Assembly: GCA_029204225.1 (NCBI GenBank)
Contig: CM055111.1
Span: 28,790,340 to 28,854,339 of the forward strand
Length of the DNA: 64,000 bases
From: Diphasiastrum complanatum
Taxonomy: Eukaryota > Streptophyta > Lycopodiopsida > Lycopodiales > Lycopodiaceae
Reading direction: 5' to 3'
The translations under genes were made by a program, and so were the position numbers. Position 1 is the stretch's first letter; each line of letters begins with the position of its first letter. The notes under the pieces are model-generated. The model was given only the letters and a program-made list of their open reading frames with translations. It had not been told where the DNA came from and ran no database searches. This document shows, in pieces, positions 34,690 through 47,162 of this stretch.

Positions 34690-36441
34690 TCTATCCTAGA
34701 AATTACTAAATTTAGTTAATATTTGATTAACTCATAGTGAAGTACTGTTGACAAAAAATTGACTGAAATTGATTCCAATATAGTCAAATCACTCAATTTC
34801 ATAGACATTACAAGAAACTGGAAAAAACTAAAATTTTTGAGTTTTCGCACTTTTATTTTTTATTTTTAAAAATTTACGTTTTCTAAAAATTCATAAAAAA
34901 ATCACAGTCAGTTATTAAGCAATCGAAATCGAAAATTCGATTCACTGTTCGATTCTTAATTTTACTTCATTAATGTCCATCAGGCATGCAAAACATGCGA
35001 CATTAAACTGATTTTTACTTTTATGGAATTTTACGTAAAATTGAGTTCTACGGAAATTGTCGGCTATAAAATCCAGTTTTGTATCTAACCGTCAGAGTAC
35101 ATGCGTATGACCACTCAAAATAGATCTAAACTACTCATGCATGTAAGAATCACTCTAAGAAACCACATGCAGACATTCCATGCAAGCACAGTACCTCAAA
35201 ATAGGAAATTGTCATGCATGCAATCAGAACAATTGAAAAATTTATCAATTTTGCTCACAAAATTGCAAAACTTCAGATGCTCATATCTTTGGCTACATGA
35301 CACCAAATTGGGTGTTGTAAAGCTTAGTATAGAGGGAGACCCAGTGAACAAGACACTTGCCATGTCATCTTGCCACCTAGGACTCACACGTGCGAGTTCA
35401 GAATAGCCAATTAAGCTATAGGAGGACACACTTTTTCAAGACCAATATGTCCAAAAACATGCAAACACTCAACCAAGCCTAAAAGTGATTATCCAAACAG
35501 TCTTAAATGTTCTCTAAGAGTTCCATGAAGCCTTCATATAGATCCTATGAAGCAGTATGGGCTGCGAACCATGAATTCTTGGTTTCTAGAAGTCAAAATT
35601 GCTACAAACTTGATGGAATTGAAACATAAGCCTCTACCAATCAATTTACAGGTCTAATAGCTCGTTGGAAAGGAACAAGGAACACAAATCATGCTGGAAA
35701 AAATCCAGAATGATCCCCTTATGGATTAAGAGAAATCCATCTCTCAAAATTCACCAAAATTGGTCAAATTTTTATAGTTTTTAATTTCCTACAAACCCAA
35801 TTGCTGGAATTCTTTTCTCTAACTTCTAGGACAGCTTCAAAAGACTATGACTAATCTTTTCCCAGCTTCAATTGATGTTCAACAACCTCCTACCATCCAA
35901 TTTCATTAAAAAACAAGCAAAAATCATGAATTTTAGCCCTTTCTAGGTTTTTTCACCATGCACAATTGGAAATTAATGGCAAGAACATTTTCCAAATCCA
36001 CATGCAATCCAAAATACAGAGTTACAACCAATCAATTGATCTGATCTTGCTGGATTTTGAGTTCTACTCTCCATTTTGTGCCAAAAACATGGAAAACAAG
36101 CCAAATTTGGCCACAAAAGAGCCTAGAATCCAAATACATGGGAAGATCCAACATGCAAACTGAATTTCAACTACTTAAAAGTGAATTAACTTGCTGAAAA
36201 TTTCAGATCCTTCAGTAGTTTTGAGCTACACATGCTAAAACTCCAAGAAAAGACACCAAAATTGATTTCCTAGCACAATTCTCCATAAACCCAAATGAAT
36301 TTGAGAGAGATATGGAACATGCAAATTGAATTTGGGAAGATCCACCAATTTGCAATCTTGCTCCTCTCCTTGGATGAGAATACTTGTTGAATACCATCAA
36401 GCTCCAATGTAAAGCACCACCTCTCCAAGCTTGTAAGCCTT
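34690..36441 (-). other. long untranslated leader of the LTR-X element (about 1.75 kb)
   Basis: It lies between the primer site at 36442 and the gag start near 34680, both on the minus strand. No coding function was recognised; an 80-residue open frame at 36212-36454 overlaps the primer site and is not credible. ATGCATG-type words and long A/T runs are frequent. Confidence 0.55.
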
Positions 36442-36453
36442 GCTCTAATACCA
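36442..36453 (-). promoter_or_regulatory. LTR-X primer binding site
   Basis: On the minus strand TGGTATTAGAGC, one base from the canonical tRNA-Met primer site, directly follows the LTR end. Confidence 0.8.
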
Positions 36454-36816
36454 CTATAAGGGAATCTCCTTAGATCCTACTTACAAATCCTAAACACAAA
36501 GGATAACACACTATGGAGAAACCACCCAACCAAGTAGAAACATCCAATCAATCTCTATAAGCTCACCCCCAAGCCAATGAACAAGAAGCATGAAAGTAGA
36601 GTGAGAGCTTGGCAATGAATCAAGAATCATGATGAGGAGTAGGCGAGTTGGGCCTCTTATATAGATCCAAAAGCATCCTGGGCACATAGCCATGCATATC
36701 CCTATGTTCTCTATACATAGATTCACCTAGAATAGAGTCCTATGCATGTACCAACTATTTATAGAATTGCTATTGATAACTCTACACATACATACACTAT
36801 CTCATACCTTCTATAT
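36454..36816 (-). repeat. LTR-X 5' LTR, truncated
   Basis: It starts at the primer site and runs to about 36816, where copia integrase sequence on the minus strand begins. Compared with 39469-39794, about 155 bp at the outer end are missing. Two of the four LTR-X pieces in the window (this one and 27853) flank the gypsy body. Confidence 0.75.
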
Positions 36817-37840
36817 TGCACAAGCCCTACAAAATTCTTTGAACTTGGTGGACATGTATTCTCCTCCTCCATTAGAACGCATAGCTTTGATTGTTCTTTG
36901 GGTTTGATTTTCTGCAGATGCCTTGAACTGTTTGAAGAATCTGAAAATATCAGATTTACTTTTCAAAAAGTAAGTAGCAGTTCTCCTTGAAAAATCGTCA
37001 ATAAAAGTCAAAAAATAAAACTCTCCCCCTGTGGAAGAAGTCTGCATTGGTGGGCCACAAAGGTCACTATGTACACTGGTACCACTCCAAATCCTTTAAC
37101 AAATAGTAATTGGCCATCGGCTTGTCCAACTTCATCACCATTGTGAGTTTCCTTGAGTTTTGAAAACCACTCTTTCCTTGAAGTCACGTGCTTGGACGCA
37201 CCACTATCAATGTACCAGGTATCCTTACCTTCATCACTTGTCATTAATGCTGTGATGAACAAGTTTGAACTTTCACCTATATCATTTTCATATTGATCAT
37301 CATGGTATTGATGTTGATCAGCATAGTTGTCTTCATAATAATCATCATCAAATTGATGTTGATCGGCATAATTGTGTGCTTTTCATTTGCCTTTTCTTTG
37401 TTCTATCTCCTTCTGTTTCTTGAAGCATTCACGCTCCCAATGGCCAGGTTTGTTGCAGTACTGACAATGCCCAGGTTTATTTTGTCTTGAATAGCCGCAT
37501 CCTTGACCTCAGCCTTGATTCCAATTGCCTCGATTCGGACTATCATTGACTTGCTCATGAAATGATCCCCGGCTTGAGTTTCCTCCTCTCGACTAATACC
37601 TTCCACGACCAAATCTTCCACCTTGTCCTCTAACTGCAAGAGCTTGATCATAGCCCCTGTTATGATGATTTAAGTTCTCTTGACATTGCTCTTCCTGCAA
37701 AAGCAATCCACCTAGTTCTTCATAGGTTGGAAGATTTTCTCTTGTGGCTATACTTGTCACAAACATCTTGTGAAGATTATTAAAATATTATCTTCCTATC
37801 TCGAGTTTGGGGCCATGTCCATGGTGATTTCCACTAAATT
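36817..37840 (-). pseudogene. copia gag-protease-integrase fragment
   Basis: From right to left: a gag tail with a CX2CX4HX4C knuckle CQYCNKPGHWEREC (near 37450), a Tyr/Asp/His-rich linker with two YADQHQ words, the protease site TWYIDSGASKHVTSRKEW (near 37210), and integrase pieces GEFYFLTFIDDFSRRTATYF and RSNGGGEYMSTKFKEF (36990-36830). The body is cut at both ends by other elements and has lost the sequence between protease and integrase. A short spurious plus-strand frame overlaps it. Confidence 0.8.
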
Positions 37841-38484
37841 TCATGTTGTATATAAAAGGAGTGTGAATTGAGCACATATCCTTCTAGTGTAGCTCGGATT
37901 TGAGTTAGATAGGTTCAATTTTGATGACATGCAGTAGTTTAGATAACATGCAAAGTCATACTGTACGCATGCAAGCCACATGCAACATGCAAAGTAGTTT
38001 TTGCGATCTACACATGTCCAGGCAGTTTTATGAGTTGACAAGTAGTACGTGCAACATCCATGCATGCAGTTACACATGTGGATCTCTGTAGGTGAATTAG
38101 TTCAGTTAAGTGGACTTTCCATGCAACTCCACTGTAGGAATTCGAGTCTCTCTCATCTAGGAAAAGTTGGGCATGTTTTGCCATATTGTGAATATTGAGA
38201 TTTTGGTGTTTTAGATTCATTATCTCTCTACTCATGTTTTCTATGCTCAATTTTTTCTCTCTACTCGAGAGCAGTCTCCTTTTCCCATACTGAACACTTA
38301 GAATTATTTTTGACATTCATTTCTCATAGTGAAGAGTTAGATTTTTTCATCAGATGTATGCCATTGTGCTCTTGCCTTAGATTTTTCAAGCATACTGTTC
38401 TTTGATCAATCTTGTGCAATCACAACACCTCAGTAAGATCCTGTAGGGTGTGTGGTGAAGTTCACACGTGCTAAAAACTTCACA
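37841..38484 (+). repeat. copia LTR, 5' end truncated
   Basis: The fragment begins just before a TATA box (TATATAAAAGG, about 37848) and ends AACTTCACA against the primer site. Its upstream U3 part is replaced by the minus-strand copia fragment. Confidence 0.65.
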
Positions 38485-38496
38485 TGGTATCAGAGC
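38485..38496 (+). promoter_or_regulatory. copia primer binding site
   Basis: TGGTATCAGAGC, the canonical tRNA-Met primer site, follows the LTR end directly. Confidence 0.9.
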
Positions 38497-39230
38497 TTCA
38501 TGCTTTGAAGTGGTGAGGGTGTATACATCATATCATCAACGTTTTTGCTTGCAGGAATTCGGATTTGGGAGAGGGATTCAAACTCACTGAGAGACAAGCT
38601 ATCTGTGGATCATAAGTGGATCAAATCAAAGCTGATCTGATCCAGCAGAGCTCTGTACGGACAGAGAGCTCACACGTGTGAAATTAGCCCTCATTAATGA
38701 GTGCTACTTCTCAAGGAATGATCCAAATTTGATGTTCTATAGCTTGTTGTAGGTATTGAAGAGTAGAATGTGTTGCTCTTGTTTCTAAATCAATTTGATT
38801 TGTTTTTAGAAGAGTCTTAGGCAATCAAAGAGTTTGAGAGGGTACTCAACTCGTGGGATATGCCAAAGTGAGCACACATCTATCTTTTTCACCAATTTCA
38901 TCATTTTTCACTATCAATCAAGTAGAATTGGATAGAAGTGAGTGTTCTGAGGTCTTAGACTTTTCATTTCACACATATTATTGTGTTTAAGTTGAAAGTA
39001 AGTTCCTAGAGAGTTTGTTAGTACTTTGAAACTCGTGAGAGAGATAGACTTCTTGCTTGCATGTGCTTCTTTTTTGTGACTGAAGCAGGATCCAAATTCA
39101 AGATAGATTGATTTTCTATGTTGAGAATTTGTTCTCACATCTGTTGCTAGATTTCATAGGTTGGATCAACATCTGTGTTAGATCCTAGATTGAGATAGTA
39201 AGCAACATCCTTTTAACTCCATTTTTTATC
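38497..39230 (+). other. copia leader
   Basis: Untranslated sequence between primer site and gag start. Its last 110 bp match 16930-17030. Confidence 0.6.
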
Positions 39231-39468
39231 ATGAAGATGTCTTCATCTAGTTCACATTTTTTAGAGCACAGTGAGAGATTAACATCTTCCAATTATGCAA
39301 TGTGGAAGATCAGAATGGAATCATTATTGATTCTACAGGATGTAATGGATATTGTGAGTGGAGCTGAAGAAGAACCTGCTGCACCTAATGAAGCTGTAGC
39401 ATTTCACAAAAGAACCAAAATTGCCCTTCATTTTATAAAAATGAATGTTGAATCCATGATCACAATTC
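39231..39468 (+). pseudogene. copia gag start, chimeric copy 2
   Basis: The frame starts MKMSSSSSHFLEHSERLTSS, then NYAMWKIRMESLLILQDVMD and AVAFHKRTKIALHFIKMN, a UBN2/DUF4219-type gag N-terminus. After about 78 codons it runs into LTR-X sequence at GGAGTAGGG, so the last residues of the frame (SRASLASSYRAINILGT) are not gag. The same joint is present near 17235. Confidence 0.82.
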
Positions 39469-39794
39469 GGAGTAGGGCGAGTTTGGCCTCTTCTTATAGA
39501 GCCATAAACATCTTGGGCACATAGCCATGCATAGCCCTAAGCTCCCTATACATAGATTCACCTAGAATAGAGTCCTATGCCAACTATTCATAGAATTGCT
39601 ATTGATAACTCTACACATGCATACACTGTCTCATACCTTGTCTAAACTCCATTTAGTGTGTTTTGGGCCTCAGAAGGATATTAGTTACTTTCGGGTCACA
39701 TCCAGTATGACGTGACATAACTAACAGCTTGATTTACTGGAGTACCGTGTATCCAAGTCTAGGAGTATATTGAATTTTGGTCATGGACATAACA
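39469..39794 (-). repeat. LTR-X fragment at the chimeric joint
   Basis: It matches 17235-17577. The LTR start (minus strand) is at 39794; a G-rich GATAGAGGGTG-like tract follows on its right, which would be the polypurine tract. Confidence 0.7.
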
Positions 39795-40380
39795 CCCTCT
39801 ATCCAAAATTGGGTGATCCAGGTGTTAAATTTATGGGGCCATGGGTGGCCTAACATTGCCGCTCGATAGTATACTCGGGCCACTAGAAGTTGTCCCATCT
39901 TGGTTGATGCCAGGGCCATATTAAGAATCACTTGAATAAGCTCTCCTTCCTTAATCATTTCATCAATGCAAGCCAACTCATCATTCAATGCTTTCATCCT
40001 CAAAACAAAAGTACTTGGACTTTCTTCATTCTTTTGCAAACAAGAAAAGATTTGCCTTCTTAGAGTCAACACTCAAGAAGTAGACTTGGATTCATAAAGC
40101 TTCTTCAATGAAACCCAAGCTTCCAAGGGCGATGTGCACTTACCAACTTCCTTGAGAAGCTCATTGGTAACATTCATTTTTATCATTTATAGAGCCTTCT
40201 TGGCCATCTTGTCATACCTCACTTGATCTTGTTGTGTTGCTGGTCTCTCCTCCAAACCTACAACAATATCCAAAACATCATTCATCTCAAGAAGTGACTC
40301 GTCCTCACTTTCCACAATGAATAGTTACTTGAGGTAAGCCTATCATTGGCTTCCAACTTGACTCCAATTGAGGTTGCCAT
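39795..40380 (-). pseudogene. LTR-Y copia gag, truncated
   Basis: On the minus strand gag starts at ATG 40380 and closely matches the copy at 60764: LTLRRQIFSCLQKNEESPST, FVLRMKALNDELA, then CIDEMIKEGELIQVILN. After about 39905 the copia match is lost and an unrelated segment (GHPWPHKFNTWITQFW) joins it to LTR-X. One stop near 40075 breaks the frame. Protease, integrase and polymerase are absent. Confidence 0.8.
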
Positions 40381-40970
40381 GTAGCAATGACCTGATCTTC
40401 CTTTTCAACTTGTTTCAATGCACAAAGAACTCCTTTGAACAACAACAAATGCTTTCAAAAGAAATCACATAGATTTGAAACTATCTCAACAATTCTCTTC
40501 TAGCACTTATACCAAGCAAATCAACACATAGAATTATGGAATCTTGATCAACCTATGATCTATTTTCAATCTAATGACTTTTGCCACTTCCTAAGATTGA
40601 GACACACTCAAATGAAGTCAGGAAACCTCACTATCTAGAGATCCAATCAAAATTAGGGTTTTGTCAAAATCACAAAAGATTGACTATTCCAATTCTACAT
40701 GCAAATGCTGAACTTGGGAATATGCAATTTAATAGCCACCACTAAGGCTGATCCAATGATCCAAAACTTGGCCAAATCCAATATGTGAAATCAAAAATCA
40801 TAATTGATCAAGTTTATAAACCTATTTAGGGTTTTGATCTACAAAAGATCCAATCTAAAAAAGCAAAAAACTCAATTTTGGTGTAGAATCCTCTCTAGCA
40901 TACTCTAGTCTTGATATCTTCACCAAATCATTGATAAATTTGACTTCCTCCTTTATAACTTGAAACACAA
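40381..40970 (-). other. LTR-Y copia leader
   Basis: Untranslated sequence between primer site and gag, matching 60177-60763 in reverse orientation. Confidence 0.75.
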
Positions 40971-40982
40971 GCTTTGATACCA
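40971..40982 (-). promoter_or_regulatory. LTR-Y primer binding site
   Basis: On the minus strand TGGTATCAAAGC follows the LTR. It differs by one base from the site at 60165. Confidence 0.85.
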
Positions 40983-41541
40983 TATGAAGGATTTCAGTTC
41001 ATTATGATCCAATCCACTTGAAAGATCTTTAGTTAGAAAGAGAAATACACTACCAATCTCACCAATGTAGAAAAATCAGCATCTACACACAAAATGAGAT
41101 GCAAACTCAAATAGAACTTGATCAAACTTGAATGAAATGATAAAGTACTATTTCTGTTCATACAAAACGAGCAAGCTACTCTATTTCACATGTGTGGATC
41201 CAAAAATAACAAATATAGATCATTCTACACATAGAATTGCATGCAATCACAAGTATGGTGCACCAATGGATAGTAGAACCCAAGAGAACGGCCACTTGGC
41301 TTTCCCTCCAAAATGCTAGCCCTACTATTTTTGGGTCTAGATTCAAAGTACCCAACATCCAAATTTGAATGTAATCAAACTCGCCTTCTAACGTTCCCAC
41401 ACTTTCAAAAAGTGTTTATTCAAATGACATTTAGACTAATGAACTTTGAAAAGTCAATCTCTAAGTCTAAAAACAAGTTGGCCTCAATATGTCAAATATG
41501 AAAATATAGCAAATATGATCAAACTAGTTGAATCTTTCACA
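40983..41541 (-). repeat. LTR-Y 5' LTR lacking its promoter segment
   Basis: 559 bp; ends TGTGAAAGATT (minus strand, 41541). Compared with 59514-60164, about 95 bp holding the TATA box and transcription start region are missing, at the junction near 41290. Confidence 0.85.
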
Positions 41542-41553
41542 AGTAACATCACC

Positions 41554-41972
41554 TCAAGATTGCCAACTTTGCCCTGGAGGGCCAAAACCATATTCCCCAG
41601 AGTAGAGATTTGGAATGCTTGTTGCTTGATTAAGGCAAGCAAGGACACATTGGTCTCTTGAAGAGACACAATAAAGCGAGGGAAACCAGATGAAAAATTA
41701 GCTAAAAGAGGTGGAGACAGAGGGGATGAAGAGGAAGGGGTGAAAGAAGGAGAGGATAAAGAAAGAGTCGAAGGGGTAGTGGCAGTAGGAGAGGAGGTTA
41801 GAAGTTGTGGGAGTGGAGGGTAGGGGCAAGGGAGAGGAGGAATGAGGGGAAGCAAGATGGGAGGGGGTTTAGTCAAGGTAAAGGGATTTGAAGCCGTAGT
41901 AAGGATGGTTGAGAAAACAAAGGGAGAAGGGGAAAGGGTTTTCTTCTTCCCCTTATGATTCACTATTGCCAA
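41554..41972 (-). CDS. unrecognised Pro/Ser/Thr-rich ORF, interrupted by LTR-Y
   Basis: From ATG 41972 the frame encodes MAIVNHKGKKKTLSPSPF, a long Pro/Ser/Thr-rich region (residues about 15-95), then a heptad-like helix NVSLLALIKQQAFQIS and LGNMVLALQGKVGNLEVM. The reading passes into LTR-Y at about 41541. It may be a truncated gene or a retroelement gag N-terminus with a coiled coil; I recognise no family. The composition is partly driven by purine-rich DNA. Confidence 0.25.
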
Positions 41973-42108
41973 TTAGCCATAGTACATGAAAGCAATGAGA
42001 GAGGGAGGGACAAAGATGGAGGGACAACAAACGATGGAGGAACATGGAAGGAGGGTATAGGATGGAGGGAACAGCGGACATCAAGCAACAACAACGAGTA
42101 GCAACAAC

Positions 42109-42902
<794 letters not shown>

Positions 42903-44715
42903 TTAGTAGTGTGTGTTTTTAAGCACATATATAATATATTGGTGAATGATCTGACCAATAACCGTACATAGATCCAGATAAATTTTCTGAATTATGGATG
43001 TTTGTCCAATTACGTAATCCATGTTTATAGTCAGGCGATGTACGAACATGGCCAAAATCTCGATATCCTTAAATTTGAATGGAGTATTTGCACAATATTC
43101 GTCATGAATCACGTCTTTGGTGGTTAGTTTTGTGTTTTGGAGTGTACCTTGTTGTAGTCTTATCCAGATGGTACTAAGTACTTGAAATTTGTTACATGTT
43201 GTGCAAAATTGTGTTTGTAATGTAACAATTCCAATTTTGCAATGCGTTGGTATGTATATTTATTTGAAATAGGCATCATGCGACGGGTTCCAAAATACAT
43301 AGTTGGATGATTAAGTTCTTTAGCATATGTATTTTGAAATATTCCAATGGGATTTTGACCTTCGCAAGGAGCAACAGCTTTGAAACAATGTTCATAGTCA
43401 ATAACATATTCATTTTTTGTAAACGGATGTATTAGAGTGTCATCTACAATCGTTTCCTCATTATTAGTTTCATTTTTTTTAATTCATTTATGGTTTATGA
43501 ATCTGATTATGTAGCAATGTTATCGAAGTGTCTTTGCCACGATTGGTTAATTTTGATTTCTAGTTTTTGGTGTAGTGGCATTTTCGAAAGATCAATAAGA
43601 ACAATCATTAGTTTCATGGGACGAACTTTACCAATCGTGTAGTTTGTTTTATATTCCAAATTTCTTTTAAGAACAATTATCATTACACTGTCAGCGTCAA
43701 TGAAACATGGTAATATATTTTGGATTTTGTTAAGATTAGCAAGCACATTTATGATGCTTCCTGTTGCTCCAAGCTGACCTTGATGTGCTAATTCTCGTAT
43801 TTGTAAAAATGCAATTCTAGGAGCCAACAAATGCTCTTCTAATTCATTAAGCTGTGTAATTGAAGGTATTTCAGAATTTAAAGACATATTTATAGGTGAC
43901 AAAAATTTGGGTAGTTTGTTTTGTAATACATGTTTTTGACAATCTTTGCATATGTACAAAGTGCTTTCCAAATATAGATAAGAAGAGATGGGTTTTGATG
44001 TTTTTATAAAAGTGATGTCAAAGTTGTCATATGAGTCTGAAATTGGAAGTACAGAGACTCACAACTAATATACGGATAAATAGGAGCGTCTTCAATACGT
44101 TTGGAATATTCTTTTTTAAATGGAGGTATAATTATAGAATTGCCTTTTTTTTTGTTGGGGCTTGTTAAATCTGCATTTGGACACTCTGGCTTGTTGCATA
44201 GTGTATGTCGAGCGCAAGTGATTCTATTTAAAATACTTCTTTTGTACATATCGCGTCAGGGAACACGTAAGAATCTAGTCAGGAGTTGTTTTGTTGACAA
44301 CATGGGATGTTGTAAAACTAAATGTTTAATGACTAATAATAGAGAGCGCATCCAATATTGTAGGTTGAGTTTAGGTTTTTGAAACAAGTTATTAGTACTT
44401 GTAATAGGTGTATTGTTAAGTTCGTTTTTCTTTAGTATTTTGATACAGTGAAATATTTTTGTTGTAGCATGTATTGTTTCCGGAAATATGTGCTGAAATT
44501 TTTCCACAATTTGTTTTTTTTGTACAAGTGGAATTGGTTTCAAGTAATGTTTTTAGTGTATTTGTCATTGTAAGTGTCCACGTTATGTCATTTTCATGTA
44601 AATTAGAATTTCCTGTATGTGCAATAGTAGTTGGAGTGGTCATTTTATTTTTAGTTATATAAAAAATGTATTTGTATGTAGATGTAAATGTTGTACAAAT
44701 TTTTGCAACCTGCAA
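42903..44715 (-). pseudogene. Helitron RepHel N-terminal remnant with DUF6570-like domain
   Basis: The best part (43971-43507) reads LYICKDCQKHVLQNKLPKF, then LNELEEHLLAPRIAFLQIRE, a region ending VIIVLKRNLEY-like (MIIVLKRNLEYKTNYTIGKV) and RPMKLMIVLIDLS. This is the pattern of the DUF6570 domain that stands before the Helitron-like N-terminal domain in many Helitron polyproteins. After a stop, another frame reads AVAPCEGQNPIGIFQNTYAK and LNHPTMYFG, matching the conserved APGEGQxP...EEL.FP..F.G block of Helitron_like_N. More fragments follow to 42903. Upstream frames (44715-44004) hold Cys-rich pieces such as CARHTLCNKPECPNADL. The Rep HUH motif and helicase were not found. Highly decayed, but the order is right. 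Confidence 0.7.
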
Positions 44716-46170
44716 GCATATACTAAGTCATGTCAATATTATTGGCTATCAAAAATATGAGCAAGAGAAATTATGCAATTCTGAATTGAAAACTATGTAT
44801 GTTAAAGTAATATAATTTGTATATGTTGTAAAAAGAAAGCAAGTACAATTTTTGGACATATAGTACGAGATTTTAGGGAAAGAGAGAGAACGCAATTAAT
44901 ACGATTAGGATCTTTTTACTATGTTTGCTAAAATTCTGCAAGGTTAATCTATGTTTTAAATGAATAATTCTTTTAGAATGAATTCTTGAAGCTGGTACAG
45001 AAAAGAAGAGAAGAGCAACTGTGATATGTAGTCAGATGCAAGGTTGTAGATTTTAGGAAGAAGACCAAAGTATGTGTAGATAAAGCAGTACGTAATAGTG
45101 GAATACAACAATTGCAATTATGGTTGATGTCAAAAGCTTGTAATAGATTCGGAAAGGTACATAGGTCATTTCTGTTAGAGCTAATCAGAGCGACGGGTTA
45201 CCGTCTCCTCGCAGAGGAAGTGGTGGGAACGATAACCTCCTTTTGGGGGTTGAATTTCTTCAGTTACATCAATTGCTTATAATTGTCTCAGCCATTTATG
45301 AGACGCCCCATAAATGGTCCTTTTTTTAGGCCGATGGGTTCTTCTGGAGGTTAGTCACTAGGTTCAATTTTTTGTTCGTATCTCAAAACAAATAACGGAT
45401 AAGTATTAAGGAACTTTTACATTGTCACATTTTTTTGGGAAGCAAAAAGACAGAACAATTTCAGAGTTTCAAAAGTTTGTACTCGGTATTCGTTATTCAC
45501 ATTTATTAAATATCTAACATGAATAGGTTTGAATTAGGTATTCAAAATAGATTGACTAATGCCTTTGAGTAATGCTTAACGATAGTCATACATGATTCAA
45601 ATAGGTTGTCTATTGACATTTTGACGGACGTTTTTTGGCCACGAATAATAAAATGTGTTAGTTCTATTACAGCTTAACATGTAGTTCGAAACAAAATATG
45701 TTCTAGACATGGTAAGAAAGTCTGACATTGTTGTATGTCTTTTTTAACAGACGAAACACATGGAACAATTCAAAAATACGCTGAACAATACTCAAAAAAT
45801 AATAAAATACACAAATTTCAACAGAAGCTATTACATGTTAAGTTCCAAGAATTTGAACCTAGGATTTAGTATTCACAAGTTATTAAAGATTTAACATTGA
45901 TAGGTCTAGATTAGTTATTTGGAATAGGTTGACTAACGCTTTACAATAGCCATAGATGATAAGATATAGAGAATTCAGCGTAATGTTTTCCCAAAAAACA
46001 TGTGTGTGAAATTTATAAGTGTCATTAATCTTTAAGCAAAAATATGGAATCTGATAGCTAGAGGCAAAACATTTGAAAGGGTTTAGGTTAATATATACAT
46101 ATACTTTTTTGTACATGTAGTTGGAGCACGGAATTTTGTTAAGACAAACATGTCATTGAATTGATATTGA
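44716..46170. other. nothing recognised
   Basis: AT-rich sequence. Around 45230-45330 there is a C/G-rich patch with GGGGGTT and ATTTATGAGACGCC words. Two stretches (about 45410-45560 and 45770-45930) share loosely similar text with GAATAGGTT/GATTGACTAA words, possibly an old duplication. Confidence 0.35.
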
Positions 46171-46173
46171 AGT

Positions 46174-46290
46174 GGGGGGGGGGAAGGCCCTCCCCTGAGG
46201 GCCTTCCGTGCTGGGAGGGCCCTTGCCTGATGGCGGGAGCCCGAGGGCAGAGCCAGACCTGCACGGAAGGCCCGAGGGGAATGCTTCCCC
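46174..46290. repeat. GC-rich island with a perfect 11-bp hairpin
   Basis: In AT-rich surroundings a ten-G run is followed by GGAAGGCCCTC (46182-46192), a 4-base loop and its exact complement GAGGGCCTTCC (46197-46207). Further GGGAGGGCCC and GGAAGGCCCGAGGGG words lie to 46285. Both strands have an open frame of about 65 residues, not credible as genes. Identity unknown. Confidence 0.6.
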
Positions 46291-47162
46291 TGCGTAATGA
46301 CCAGTCTGAAATTTTTTTCTGCACAAAATCAGTGATGCATTTACTCAAGAATTAGAATTTTGCAAATATCAGCAAATTTCACATGATGCAATCAGATTCC
46401 ACCTCTGGAGTTGCATCAAAAACACAAAGTAAAATTGAAGACTTGGTCGTACATTACGACAAGTACAAGTACAAGTACCTGTCTTCATGGTTTTCGTAAT
46501 TACCAGAATTTCATAAATTTTTAAAAAACTGAATTGTTGGCATTTCCTAGAATACGACGGTGATTTGACTGAATTGTAAGAAGCTTTTCCGGAGAACTAA
46601 GACGCGTAAAATCAATGTCAGAATAGTGTTTATTCTACTTGTAAATGCAGCCACTGGTTCTATGGCTTTCGGTTTCTATTTTTGTTGTAGTCATTGTACT
46701 TAATACATAGAAACAGCCGTTGATATGCAGCTTTTACTTTTTTGGTTCTTCCTATAACTGCGGTTTCCTCATTCCTGCAACGGATTCTACAAACTTATAA
46801 GAGTAACAGGTCACGTGTTAGTATTCGTTGTTCGAGCCAAATCGCAGATTTACTAGAGAAGCGATTTGTTCACATAGAAAGTCGAACTTGTACACATAAA
46901 AGATGGGACTAGTTATCATACTAAGTAGCATGCACAGTTCGATCAGAAATATTGAAGGGTGCAAGAACACGTACAATTGAAAGAGATTATGAATAATTTG
47001 CATCGAGCAGAGGTTTATGTAACCTGACCTGGACTAGTAAAGTGTCAATGAGGCTGATTTCCAGTAATAAGATTTTCACAGAAAGGCCGAAAATCGGCAA
47101 ACCATAAATAACGCGACTCAGACTATGTGTAAAGTTCATAATTTTTCAGAAATCTATCTGTT

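Noticed and set aside
36212-36454. 80-residue ORF at the LTR-X primer site
   Set aside because: Its start overlaps the tRNA primer site in an untranslated leader and it has no family match.
46139-46355. Small ORFs on both strands over the GC-rich island
   Set aside because: Both strands are open through composition and the hairpin; no family or start context.
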